Made by a program: the position numbers and the translations under genes | Notes under the pieces: model-generated | What the model was told of the DNA's origin: nothing | The model's database searches: none | What the model saw: the letters and a program-made list of their open reading frames with translations, nothing else | In this document: in pieces, positions 9,061 through 17,379 of the stretch | Layout: every line of letters begins with the position of its first letter | Numbering within the stretch: the first letter of the stretch is position 1 | Assembly (NCBI GenBank): GCA_004295045.1 | Contig: SHND01000078.1 | Span: forward strand, 50,595 to 114,594 | DNA length: 64,000 nt | Direction of reading: 5' to 3' | DNA from: Chloroflexota bacterium | Lineage (GTDB): Bacteria > Chloroflexota > Anaerolineae > UBA4142 > SHND01

Positions 9061-9159
9061 TCAACGCGCGACGACGACCGAGTAGACCAAGATCCCGCAC
9101 AGCACAGCTGCGGCGAAAATTTGCAAGCCCCATTTAGCAGCAAACGTTTTTAGATTCAT
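9061..9159 (-). CDS. 32-residue single-helix membrane peptide
   Basis: A short frame encodes 32 residues: a basic start (MNLKTFAAKWG) and one transmembrane helix (LQIFAAAVLCGILVYSVVVA). Its ATG overlaps the stop codon of the preceding gene as ATGA, and the end of that gene (GAGGAGGAAAA) forms a near-perfect ribosome binding site, so translation is probably coupled. It fits small subunits of respiratory complexes in size and shape, but no family is recognised. It lies directly before the DUF2269-like and cytochrome genes. Confidence 0.6.
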   Translation of the reverse strand: MNLKTFAAKWGLQIFAAAVLCGILVYSVVVAR

Positions 9160-9371
9160 TTTTCCTCCTCTTTTGTACCAGCATCAACGACAGTACTTGA
9201 CATTCGTTCGTTCAAAAAACGCAGCAGCGTTTCCACGTCGGCAAAGCCAATGCGCTCGCCCGTGCGCGGGTCATCCAAACTAAAGCGCCAAATCGCCGCC
9301 TGTTCGTCTTGTTCTTGCCACAAACGCAGCAAGTACGAAACATAGCGTAATGATTTCGATTCTTGGGGCAT
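9156..9371 (-). CDS. Small DPRTGER-motif protein, copy 1
   Basis: This 71-residue soluble protein carries WRFSLDDPRTGERIGF after a Tyr/Leu segment (YVSYLLRLW) and ends with a charged tail (TKEEEK). The ATG at 9371 has AAGGGA eight bases upstream and best matches the paralogue at 5344-5622; an ATG at 9404 is possible. It is the first gene of the minus-strand redox run and overlaps the next small gene by 4 bp. No known function; the sequence shows no membrane segment or known catalytic motif. Confidence 0.65.
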   Translation of the reverse strand: MPQESKSLRYVSYLLRLWQEQDEQAAIWRFSLDDPRTGERIGFADVETLLRFLNERMSSTVVDAGTKEEEK

Positions 9372-9419
9372 GACTTTTGTCCCTTGACGCAATAAATTCA
9401 GCATGTTATTCTGCGCGTC

Positions 9420-9454
9420 ACTGTATCACACGAACGTAAGCTAGTCGTGAGCTG
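9420..9454 (-). promoter_or_regulatory. Upstream element shared by the two DPRTGER genes (copy B)
   Basis: On the minus strand CAGCTCACGA, CTTACG and a -10-like TACAGT occur in the same order and spacing as at 5673-5707. The distance to the gene is short, which would give a leader of under about 45 bases for the start at 9371. Confidence 0.45.
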
Positions 9455-9463
9455 AATTGCGAA

Positions 9464-9548
9464 TTGGACGCGGATTCACGCGGAATTACGCGGAACCAAA
9501 CCTTTCCTTTTACCCTTTCCGCGTTCATCCTTGTTTTTCCGCGTCCAA
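9464..9548. repeat. GGACGCGG hairpin word array, copy 1
   Basis: The ends are TTGGACGCGG and its exact complement CCGCGTCCAA, and the inside repeats ACGCGGA words. Related copies lie at 32351-32438 and 36051-36090. It occupies the leader of the BTAD regulator gene. Confidence 0.7.
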
Positions 9549-9560
9549 ATCTGGTTCTCA

Positions 9561-12377
9561 ATGGCGACTCTCCATCTCGAACTCCTCGGCGGCTTGCGCG
9601 TTTTCTTGGATGGCAAACCTATTACCGGTTTCTATTCCATCAAAGTCCCCGCGCTCCTCGCCTATCTCGCAGTCACGCAAAAAGCCCACACGCGCGACCA
9701 TCTCGCCGCGCTCCTTTGGGGCGAAATGCCCGACGCCGACGCGAAAACGAATCTCCGCCAAGCGCTCGCCAATCTCAAAAAACTGCTCGAACCCTTTCTC
9801 GACATTCAACGCGACGCGGTGGAATTAAAGCGCGCGGCGAACGTGCGGGTGGATGTTTGGGAGTTTGAAAAGCAGATAACCGATAGCCGATGGCAGATAG
9901 CCGACAGCAACTCCTCATCTGCTATCAGCCATTTGCCATCCGCCATCCGCCAATATCGCGGCGATTTCCTCGAAGGCATTTTCCTCCGCGACGCGCCCGC
10001 ATTTGAAGAATGGGCGATTGCCGAACGCGCGCGTTTGCGCGAACTCGCGTTGGACGCGTTACAGCAGCTCGTCGCTCAATTCACCGCGCGCGGCGAGTAC
10101 GCCAACGCCATCGCCTACGCGCAAAAATTGCTCGCGCTCGACGCGTGGCGCGAAGAAGCGCACCGCGAATTGATGCTCCTCTACGCGCGCACAAACCAGC
10201 GCAGCGCCGCGCTCGCGCAATACGACGCGTGCGCGCGCATGTTGCGCGAACAACTGCGCGTCGAGCCGTCGGCGGAAACAAACGCGCTGTACGAACGGCT
10301 CCGCGCGGTTGGCGACATCCCCAAACACAATTTGCCCGCGCAGCCCACCTCGTTTGTCGGACGCGCGCAGGAACTCGCGCAAATCGAAACGCTGCTGCTC
10401 AATCCTGATGCGCGCTTGCTCACGCTCGTCGGCGTCGGCGGCAGCGGCAAAACGCGGCTTGCCCTGCACGCGGCAGAACGCGTCTGGAAACTCGGCGCGT
10501 TCCTCAACGGCGTCGCGTTCGTCGCGTTGGCGAATGTGGAATCAATCGAACAACTCGCGCCGACAATGGCGAACACATTCGGCATCACGCTCACGGGCGA
10601 CGTAGAACCGCAAACGCAAATCACAGATTATTTGCGCGCCAAAGAAATGCTCGTCGTTCTCGACAATCTGGAGCAGCTGCTCGACGCCGCAACTTGGCTC
10701 GGCGAAATTTTGCAAAACGCGCCGCGCGTAAAATTGCTCGTCACCTCGCGCGAAAAATTAAACACGCGTTGGGAATGGATTGTGCCGTTGCAAGGTTTGG
10801 ACTATGCGGATGCGGATTCGCCCGCCGCGCAGTTGTTTGTGGAACGCGCCCAGCGCGCCGCGCCCGATTTCCGCGTGGACGAATCGAACCGCGCCGACGT
10901 TGCGCGCGTGTGTGCTTTTGTGGAAGGAATGCCGCTCGCGCTCGAACTCGCCGCCGCAGCAGTGAATCGTCACACTTGCGCGGAGATTGCGAATGAACTC
11001 GAACGCAATTTGAATTTTCTCGAAACGACCTTGCGCGACGTTCCCGCGCGGCAGCGCAGCATGCGCGCCGTGTTTGATTATTCGTGGCAGTTGTTGAGCG
11101 AACGCGAACGCGCGCTGTGGCGCAAGCTGTCCGTGTTTCAAGGCGGCTGGACGCGTGACGCCGCGCGCGCGATTGCCGACGCGTCGCCAAACGAATTGAA
11201 CGCGCTCGCGGACAAATCCCTCGTGCGCGTCCAGACCTCGCGCTATGACATGCACGAACTCGCGCGGCAATACGCGCGCGAAAAATTGGACCAAGACGCG
11301 GACGAAAATTCTGCCACGCGCGCGAAACATTCCGAATTTTTTGCCGCGTATGCTGCCGCGCACGAAAGCGCGCTCAAAGGCGCAGGCGACCAATCCGCGT
11401 TGAGCGCGCTCACGCAAGAACTCGCGAACGTGTTGGCGGGCTGGGAATTGGCGTGGACAATTCCCAATTGGGATTCCATTCGCGCGTACATGGAACCGCT
11501 GTTTGTCATTTTAGAAATGCGCGGGCAATTTTTGCTCGGCGCACAAATGTACGCCAGTGTGGGCGCGTGTGTGGAAGGATTGCGTGAACGTTCGCCCGAA
11601 GCGGAACACGTTTTGGGGCAGCTGCTCATTCGCGAAGGATGGATGCGTTTTCGTTTGGGCGAATTTTCCAAAACGATCGAATTGGTGCAGCGCGGTTTGC
11701 CGCTTTTGGAAAATGCGCGCGACGAGTACGAAATCGCGTATGCGTTTCTCTTTCTGGGCGCGGCGGAATGGGGCCGCGGCGAACTTGAAGCCAGTGAAAA
11801 ATTTTTTCTGGCGAGTTATACGCGCTATGAAAAAATTGACAATGCGTGGGGCTGCGCGGGCGCGCTCAATAATCTGGGTCAAGTCGCGACCGCGCGCGGC
11901 GATGACGATGCGGCGGAAAATTATCTCTCGCGCGCGCTGCAGCTTGCGCGCGCCGCAAACATTTCGCATCTCACCGCGCACACGCTCAACAATCTCGCGC
12001 TTTTGGCAATGCGCCACGCCGATTCCAAACAAGCGCAAAAATTTCTAGCCGAAGCGTTGGACATTGCAAACGCGCGAGGCGAACCCCACCTCATCGCGCT
12101 CACGCAATCACACCTCGCGCGCGCCCTCGCACAAGATGAACCGCGTCGCGCGCAGCAGGTTGGCGAACACGCGCTCGCCATGTTCCGCGAATTTGGCGAC
12201 CGTTCCAACATGCTGCCCCTGCTCACCCTCTTGGGCAATTTGGCGCAAGCGCAAAACGAAACGTCACGCGCAATCAATTATTTCCGCGAAGCCTTGACGC
12301 TCGCCAACGCAAGCGGCGCGTCCGCGCAAACCATCGCAGAAACGGAAAGCGCGCTTGCCGCGCTGCAACCCTCTTGA
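9561..12377 (+). CDS. BTAD (SARP-like) regulator with NB-ARC-type ATPase and TPR repeats
   Basis: The 938-residue product opens with a winged-helix domain of the OmpR/SARP type (1-100), then a bacterial transcriptional activation domain with helical repeats (about 135-250). A STAND ATPase follows with Walker A GVGGSGKT (291-298), Walker B MLVVLDNLEQLL and sensor-like LLVTSREKL. The C-terminal third is TPR-like repeats rich in Ala and Leu. It probably binds DNA and switches transcription after a ligand or partner is sensed. The start at 9561 gives the typical family beginning MATLHLELLGGLRVFLDG. Residues about 105-131 are encoded by an inserted hairpin repeat (9872-9951). Targets are unknown; the cyclase genes lie next downstream. 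Confidence 0.88.
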   Translation: MATLHLELLGGLRVFLDGKPITGFYSIKVPALLAYLAVTQKAHTRDHLAALLWGEMPDADAKTNLRQALANLKKLLEPFLDIQRDAVELKRAANVRVDVWEFEKQITDSRWQIADSNSSSAISHLPSAIRQYRGDFLEGIFLRDAPAFEEWAIAERARLRELALDALQQLVAQFTARGEYANAIAYAQKLLALDAWREEAHRELMLLYARTNQRSAALAQYDACARMLREQLRVEPSAETNALYERLRAVGDIPKHNLPAQPTSFVGRAQELAQIETLLLNPDARLLTLVGVGGSGKTRLALHAAERVWKLGAFLNGVAFVALANVESIEQLAPTMANTFGITLTGDVEPQTQITDYLRAKEMLVVLDNLEQLLDAATWLGEILQNAPRVKLLVTSREKLNTRWEWIVPLQGLDYADADSPAAQLFVERAQRAAPDFRVDESNRADVARVCAFVEGMPLALELAAAAVNRHTCAEIANELERNLNFLETTLRDVPARQRSMRAVFDYSWQLLSERERALWRKLSVFQGGWTRDAARAIADASPNELNALADKSLVRVQTSRYDMHELARQYAREKLDQDADENSATRAKHSEFFAAYAAAHESALKGAGDQSALSALTQELANVLAGWELAWTIPNWDSIRAYMEPLFVILEMRGQFLLGAQMYASVGACVEGLRERSPEAEHVLGQLLIREGWMRFRLGEFSKTIELVQRGLPLLENARDEYEIAYAFLFLGAAEWGRGELEASEKFFLASYTRYEKIDNAWGCAGALNNLGQVATARGDDDAAENYLSRALQLARAANISHLTAHTLNNLALLAMRHADSKQAQKFLAEALDIANARGEPHLIALTQSHLARALAQDEPRRAQQVGEHALAMFREFGDRSNMLPLLTLLGNLAQAQNETSRAINYFREALTLANASGASAQTIAETESALAALQPS
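9872..9951. repeat. In-frame GCAGATAGC hairpin array inside the BTAD gene
   Basis: Left half repeats GATAGCCGATGGCAGATAGC-like words; right half is their complement (CTGCTATCAGCCATTTGCC). It adds about 26 residues (ITDSRWQIADS ... SAISHLPSAIRQ) between the winged helix and BTAD domains without a frameshift. Confidence 0.75.
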
Positions 12378-12538
12378 CCATCCTCTTATTTCGTCTAGAA
12401 TAAATGCAGCATCGCACGCGCTCTTTTTTCTCCCAACATCACGATCCTGAAACTGAACAACAATTGAACAATCTTTAGTCTGGCAAACAATCCTTGACGT
12501 GATAGAGTACGCTCAAACGATTTTCGCTCGGAGGATTT

Positions 12539-15500
12539 ATGCTTTGTCCAAACTGCCAACATCCGAATACGGCGGCCGCAAAATTTTGCGAAAACTGTGG
12601 ATTCAAACTGCAGACGACTCCTGCCGTCCCCCAACCCCAATCTCCCGCCCCCTCGTTGTCCCGTCTCGAAAAGCTCGTCCCCAAACAATTCGCGGAACGG
12701 CTCTTGCAATCGCGCACGGGACGCGTCGAAGGCGAACGGCGCATCGTCACGATTTTGTTTTGTGACGTCAAAGGTTCCACCGCGCTGGGCGAAGAACGCG
12801 ACCCCGAAGAAATTTTGGAAATCATGAACGGCGCGTTCGATTTTTTGATTGAACCTGTGTATCGCTATGAAGGCACGCTCGCGCGTTTGATGGGCGATGC
12901 AATTCTCGCGTTTTTCGGCGCGCCCATCGCGCACGAAGACGACCCCGAACGCGCCTGCCTCGCCGCGCTCGCGATGCAAGAAAAAATCGCCGAGTACGGT
13001 AAAGAATTGAAACGCACGCGCGGGATTGAAAATTTCGCCGTGCGCGTCGGCATCAACACCGGGCTCGTCGTCGTCGGCGAAGTGGGCAGCGACTTGCGCG
13101 TCGAATACACCGCGATGGGCGACGCCATCAATCTCGCCTCGCGCATGGAGCAAAGCGCGGAACCGGGGACGATTGTGATTGCGGAAAACACCGCGCGTTT
13201 GGCGCGGCACGCGATTGAATTGGAATCACTCGGCGCGCGGCAAGTCAAAGGCAAAGCGGAACCCGTCAACGCGTACCGCGTCGTCGGCGTCAAAACCGAA
13301 CGCGAATCCACGCGCGGCATTGTCGGTTTAACCTCGCCGCTCGTCGGACGCGCGGACGAATTGAATCTTTTGCAAGCACGTATGAACGATGTCGTGAATG
13401 GACACGGACAAATTGTCGCGGTGATTGGCGAAGCGGGACTTGGAAAATCGCGCTTGATTGCCGAGTTGCACAAATCATTCGCGCCAATCGAAAATCAAAA
13501 ATCAGAAATCATAAATCTAAAATGGGTAGAAGCCCGTTCCCTCTCCTACGAAACCCAAACTCCCTACGCGCCGTTTGTAGATTTGTTCAATCACCTGTTC
13601 GACATTCGCGTGGAGGATGCGGATGTTGTCGCGTACGAAAAAATCAAAACGAAATTGAACGAACTTGTCGGCGCGCAAGCGGACGAACTTGCGCCATTTA
13701 TGGCAACACTGCTCGGTATTGCACTCTCCGGCGAAGATTTGGAACGCGTGCGCTACTTGATGCCGCCGTTTTTGCGCGGACGCATTATGCAAGCGGTGGG
13801 GCAAGTGCTTGGCGCGCTGGCGATGCAGCAGCCGACGGTGCTGGTGTTTGAGGATTTGCATTGGACGGACGCAACTTCGTTGGAAATGCTGAGTATGTTA
13901 TTGCCGCTCGCGGAAAATGCGCCGTTGATGTTTTTGTTTTTATTGCGCCCCAACAAAACCGACCCGGCGTGGAATTTTATCGAAAGCGCCCGCGCCTCTC
14001 TCGCTTCTCACTTCTCGTCTCTCGAGTTGCAACCCCTCACCGAAAACGCGTCACGCGAACTCGTCGCCAATCTTTTGGAAATCGAAGATTTGCCCGAAAG
14101 TGTGCGCGCGTTGATTTTGCAAAAAGCGGAAGGCAATCCGTTCTATGTCGAAGAGGTGATTCGTTCGCTGCTCGACCAAAAATTGGTTGTGCGCGACGGC
14201 GAACGTTGGCGCGCCACGCGCGAAATTTCCAACATCGCGATTCCCGACACGCTCGCAGGCGTCATTACCGCGCGTTTGGATAAATTGGACGAAGAGGCGA
14301 AACGCACCGCGCAAACCGCTTCCGTTCTCGGCCGCGAATTTGAATATGCGCCGTTGAGCGATTTATCCGACGCGTCGCCCACATTGGAACCGTCGCTCGA
14401 CACCTTGCAAGCGCGCGAATTGGTGCGCCCGCGTCGTGATGCCGCGCTGCGCGCGTACTTGTTCAAACACGCGTTGACGCAAGAGACGGCGTACAATTCG
14501 ATGCTCATGGCAAAACGGCGCGCGCTGCACAAACGCGCCGCCGCGTATTTGGTAGAACACGAACGCGAACGCGTGAACGACATTGCGCGGCATTGGCTCG
14601 ACGCGCAAGAGAACGAACGCGCGCTGCCGTACTTGCTCGATGCGGGAGACCGCGCCGCGCGCGCGTATGCGACGACGGAGGCGATTGCGTATTACGAACG
14701 CGCTCAAGAAATTGCCAAACAAGTGGATGACGTTGCCGCGCTGCGCCGCGCGTACGAAGGATTGGGCAACGCGCTTGGTTTCACAATTGAACTGCCGCGC
14801 GCGGTTTCGGTTTTCCAAGAAATGTTGGAGGTGGGCAAAGCGCACGACGACGCGCTGATGCAAATTTCCGCGCTGAACAAACAAGCGAATATCCTTTCGC
14901 TCCGCATGGGACAAATCGAACAAGCCGAGCCATTGCTCTTGCAAGCCGAAGAACTCGCGCGCGCATATCAAGACAAAGTGGGTCTCGGCGAAATGTTTGT
15001 GATTCGCTGCCAGATCAGTCTCGGGACGGCAGACTTTGATACCGCGATGCATTACATGGGCGACGCAGTGCAGGTGGGCAAAGACCTCGATGTCAAAGAA
15101 CAAATTTTGTGGGGGCTCGCGCATCTCGCCAGCACGTACGCTTTTATGCTGCGCTTTGAAGATGCGGAACAAGTCGCAGCGGAAGGTTTGACGATGGCGC
15201 GCGAACTCGACAACCGCGAATTTTACGCTGACATCAAGACGACGGAATCCATTTTGCTATGGCGGCGCGGAAATTTGGACGCGGCGATTCAAGCGGGACA
15301 AGAGGCGGCGAATGTGGGCGAGCGCATCGGCTTGCCCATCATGGTTGTCTTTGGATTGTGGGGCGCGGGATGGTGTCAATGGCAGCGCGGGGAATATGAG
15401 GCGGCGGTCAATTCATTGGAAAAGGCGTTTCAGACGGCACAACCGTTCGGAGAATTTATGCCGTTTCTGATTACAATGACCAAAGCACCCTTGGGGAGTG

Positions 15501-16108
15501 TGATGATTGAGGCGAGGATAGACCGCACACGCGCGCTGGCGCTTCACAAGGAGGCGCTGGAACTTTCAAACAATCCCATTGCGGGCATGGTGAATGGCGC
15601 GGCGTGGGCGGACATTGGCTGGTGCGCGCTGAATCTCGGCGACGCGGCGCTGGCGGAAAAATTATTTGGCGGCGCGCTCGAATATCCATCGTTCTTTCGG
15701 CTTTTGATGCGTCCGCGCAATTTGCTCGGACTTGCCGAACTGGCAGAACGACGCGGCGAATTTGATGACGCGCAAAAATATATTGATCAAGCGCGCGCAT
15801 TCGCTGATGAAAAAGCGCTGCTGCCGTTCCAACCCCTCGCCGCGCTGCAAGATGGAAAATTGCAAGCCGCGCGCGGCGAACATGAACGCGCGTTGGAATT
15901 GTTTGATGGCGCGGACGCAAGCGCGGCGTCAATGCTCTTGCGTCCGCTCATTTTGGACGCGCGCGTTTGTGCGGCGCAAAGTTTGGACGCGTTAAGCCGC
16001 GCAGCGGAGGCAAATGAAAAACGCGCGCAGGCGCAAGCGCTGCGAGACGAAATCGCAAATCTAATTTCGGATGTAAAATTACGCGACACTTATTTACTCC
16101 AAACCTGA
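12539..16108 (+). CDS. Zinc ribbon-class III nucleotide cyclase-STAND ATPase-TPR protein (full length)
   Basis: The 1189-residue product has a zinc ribbon (Cys3, 6, 17, 20), a class III cyclase domain (about 64-250) with metal-binding Asp76 (FCDVKGS) and Asp120 (GDAILAFFG) and catalytic Asn198/Arg202 (AINLASR). A large AAA/STAND ATPase follows with Walker A GEAGLGKS (297-304) and Walker B VLVFEDLHW. Then come a winged-helix-like segment, the motif AYLFKHALTQETAYNSML, and about 500 residues of TPR repeats. It probably makes cAMP or cGMP under control of the TPR sensor. All key cyclase residues are present. GGAGG precedes the ATG. It is the intact reference for the split relatives downstream. 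Confidence 0.92.
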   Translation: MLCPNCQHPNTAAAKFCENCGFKLQTTPAVPQPQSPAPSLSRLEKLVPKQFAERLLQSRTGRVEGERRIVTILFCDVKGSTALGEERDPEEILEIMNGAFDFLIEPVYRYEGTLARLMGDAILAFFGAPIAHEDDPERACLAALAMQEKIAEYGKELKRTRGIENFAVRVGINTGLVVVGEVGSDLRVEYTAMGDAINLASRMEQSAEPGTIVIAENTARLARHAIELESLGARQVKGKAEPVNAYRVVGVKTERESTRGIVGLTSPLVGRADELNLLQARMNDVVNGHGQIVAVIGEAGLGKSRLIAELHKSFAPIENQKSEIINLKWVEARSLSYETQTPYAPFVDLFNHLFDIRVEDADVVAYEKIKTKLNELVGAQADELAPFMATLLGIALSGEDLERVRYLMPPFLRGRIMQAVGQVLGALAMQQPTVLVFEDLHWTDATSLEMLSMLLPLAENAPLMFLFLLRPNKTDPAWNFIESARASLASHFSSLELQPLTENASRELVANLLEIEDLPESVRALILQKAEGNPFYVEEVIRSLLDQKLVVRDGERWRATREISNIAIPDTLAGVITARLDKLDEEAKRTAQTASVLGREFEYAPLSDLSDASPTLEPSLDTLQARELVRPRRDAALRAYLFKHALTQETAYNSMLMAKRRALHKRAAAYLVEHERERVNDIARHWLDAQENERALPYLLDAGDRAARAYATTEAIAYYERAQEIAKQVDDVAALRRAYEGLGNALGFTIELPRAVSVFQEMLEVGKAHDDALMQISALNKQANILSLRMGQIEQAEPLLLQAEELARAYQDKVGLGEMFVIRCQISLGTADFDTAMHYMGDAVQVGKDLDVKEQILWGLAHLASTYAFMLRFEDAEQVAAEGLTMARELDNREFYADIKTTESILLWRRGNLDAAIQAGQEAANVGERIGLPIMVVFGLWGAGWCQWQRGEYEAAVNSLEKAFQTAQPFGEFMPFLITMTKAPLGSVMIEARIDRTRALALHKEALELSNNPIAGMVNGAAWADIGWCALNLGDAALAEKLFGGALEYPSFFRLLMRPRNLLGLAELAERRGEFDDAQKYIDQARAFADEKALLPFQPLAALQDGKLQAARGEHERALELFDGADASAASMLLRPLILDARVCAAQSLDALSRAAEANEKRAQAQALRDEIANLISDVKLRDTYLLQT
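13487..13522. repeat. In-frame AAATCAGAAATC array inside the cyclase gene
   Basis: Words of the type AAATCAAAAATCAGAAATC encode ENQKSEIINLK. The homologous protein from 17380 has a shorter stretch here (EAGEKELRWVEG), consistent with an insertion. Confidence 0.5.
13995..14025. repeat. In-frame CTCTCGCTTCTC array inside the cyclase gene
   Basis: Pyrimidine-rich words of the CTCTCGCTTCTCACTTCTCG type encode ASLASHFSSLE, in frame, in the ATPase region. The complementary family (GAGAGTCGAGAG) fills 58597-58692. Confidence 0.45.
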
Positions 16109-16229
16109 CACAGTGCATCACAATTTTCACGCGCAGGCGAGCGCTCTCTAGCGCGCTGTCTCGAAAATTACGTGACCTCGCGACGTTAGAGAACGCCTTG
16201 CTACGCCGAGCCGTGATGTACTGTGACAG
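16105..16229. mobile_element. MITE-like element, copy 2
   Basis: A 125-bp unit with 17-bp terminal inverted repeats (CTGACACAGTGCATCAC and GTGATGTACTGTGACAG, two mismatches). Inside are GCGCTCTCTAGCGCGC and GACGTTAGAGAACGCC. It includes the TGA stop codon of the cyclase gene at 16106-16108. No coding capacity. Confidence 0.65.
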
Positions 16230-16326
16230 ATTTTCAAACGTTCGTCGCACACGGCGCAGTTGCTAGAGTCCGCCACGTCCGCGTCAGACAAAACTTTTTG
16301 GTAGAAACCTGTCAGGTCTTGTGCGC

Positions 16327-17295
16327 ATGAATCAGAAACCGTTCCAAAACGCCGAACGCGAATTTTTGCTGCTGAAAGGGCAGCTCGCCACAAATCGCAT
16401 TACGCGTGCGCAGTTCGATACCGCGTTGGAAAAATTGAACGTGCGCGATGAGTTTGGACGCGCATGGCGTATGGAACCCGAAAGCGGCGCGTGGCAAATT
16501 CAACAGAATGATGCGTGGCTTGCCGCCGATCCCAAATCACCACCCCCTGCACCCGCGAAAGATAATGCCGTTCCAATGAATATGGTCCCGATCTTTGCCG
16601 GCGGCGCGATTCTGCTTTTCTGCGCGTGTGTTATTGGCGCTTTTGCCTTGCTCAACAAAGCAGGACTCTTTGTCAACCAAGTGAGTCTTTTTCCTACCGC
16701 GACGACAACGTTTAGCGCAAGCTTGGCAACCTCAATCCCTTTCAAAACCGACACGTCATTTGCGACAAGCGAGGCAACAAATACGTCAAGCGCCGGGACG
16801 CCGAGTCCGATTATGCCAAGACCTTCTGTCACCGCAATGATGACGCCCACTCTGCAAAACAACGCGGCAACACCGACGAGCTTTTTCGATGTTGTCCCAA
16901 CGATCCTTGCGCCGACCAGCGTAGCGGTCAAGCCCGGCGTCTATGTCAGCAATTTGCGTTTAAACCCGCGTGCGCCTAAACGCGGCGAACTTGTCACATT
17001 TTTTGTCACCTTTCTCAATTCCACCGGCAAAGCGCAAAATTCCAAATGGTTCGTGGAAATTTGGGAGGCGAATTCGAACAAGAAGAATGCGTACGGTCAA
17101 GCGGATGCGCTCAAAAACGAAATTCCGTCCGGCACAAATGAACGCGCGACGGGCAGCAGTTGGAAAGTTGCGGGCGGCGGTCCGTGCATCCCGTTTCGCG
17201 CGCGTGTCGTGTATCAAGATAGTGAATCGCGTCGGATTCCGTATAAACAACCGAACGGCGCAGAACTTTGGAAATCCTTTCAAGTATGTCCATAG
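16327..17295 (+). CDS. Membrane-anchored protein with CARDB-like extracellular domain
   Basis: The 322-residue product has a cytoplasmic start (EREFLLLKGQLATNRITRAQ ... with later AWRMEPESGAWQIQQNDAWL, a short beta-rich module) and one transmembrane helix (about 87-109). A Thr/Ser/Pro-rich spacer follows, then a C-terminal beta-sandwich (GVYVSNLRLNPRAPKRGELV) like CARDB or DUF11-type adhesion domains. The topology suggests a link between an outside binding domain and a small inside domain. A GTG at 16321 is an alternative start; neither has a clear ribosome binding site. It stands between the two cyclase genes and may be their membrane partner, which is a guess from position. Confidence 0.65.
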   Translation: MNQKPFQNAEREFLLLKGQLATNRITRAQFDTALEKLNVRDEFGRAWRMEPESGAWQIQQNDAWLAADPKSPPPAPAKDNAVPMNMVPIFAGGAILLFCACVIGAFALLNKAGLFVNQVSLFPTATTTFSASLATSIPFKTDTSFATSEATNTSSAGTPSPIMPRPSVTAMMTPTLQNNAATPTSFFDVVPTILAPTSVAVKPGVYVSNLRLNPRAPKRGELVTFFVTFLNSTGKAQNSKWFVEIWEANSNKKNAYGQADALKNEIPSGTNERATGSSWKVAGGGPCIPFRARVVYQDSESRRIPYKQPNGAELWKSFQVCP

Positions 17296-17301
17296 AACAA
17301 T

Positions 17302-17363
17302 GACGACAGACCGCAGACAACCGACAACCAATTTGCGTCATTCTTTGTCCGTTATCTGTCGTC
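17302..17363. repeat. GACAGACCGCAGAC hairpin word array
   Basis: GACGACAGA at the left pairs with TCTGTCGTC at the right, and CCGACAACC-like words lie between. It ends just before the ribosome binding site of the truncated cyclase gene. Confidence 0.55.
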
Positions 17364-17379
17364 GCTCCGGAGGAGCAGA

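Noticed and set aside
12378..12538. Promoter for the full-length cyclase gene
   Set aside because: TTGACG at about 12494 and TTGAAC further up have no acceptable -10 at 16-18 bases, so I do not call one.
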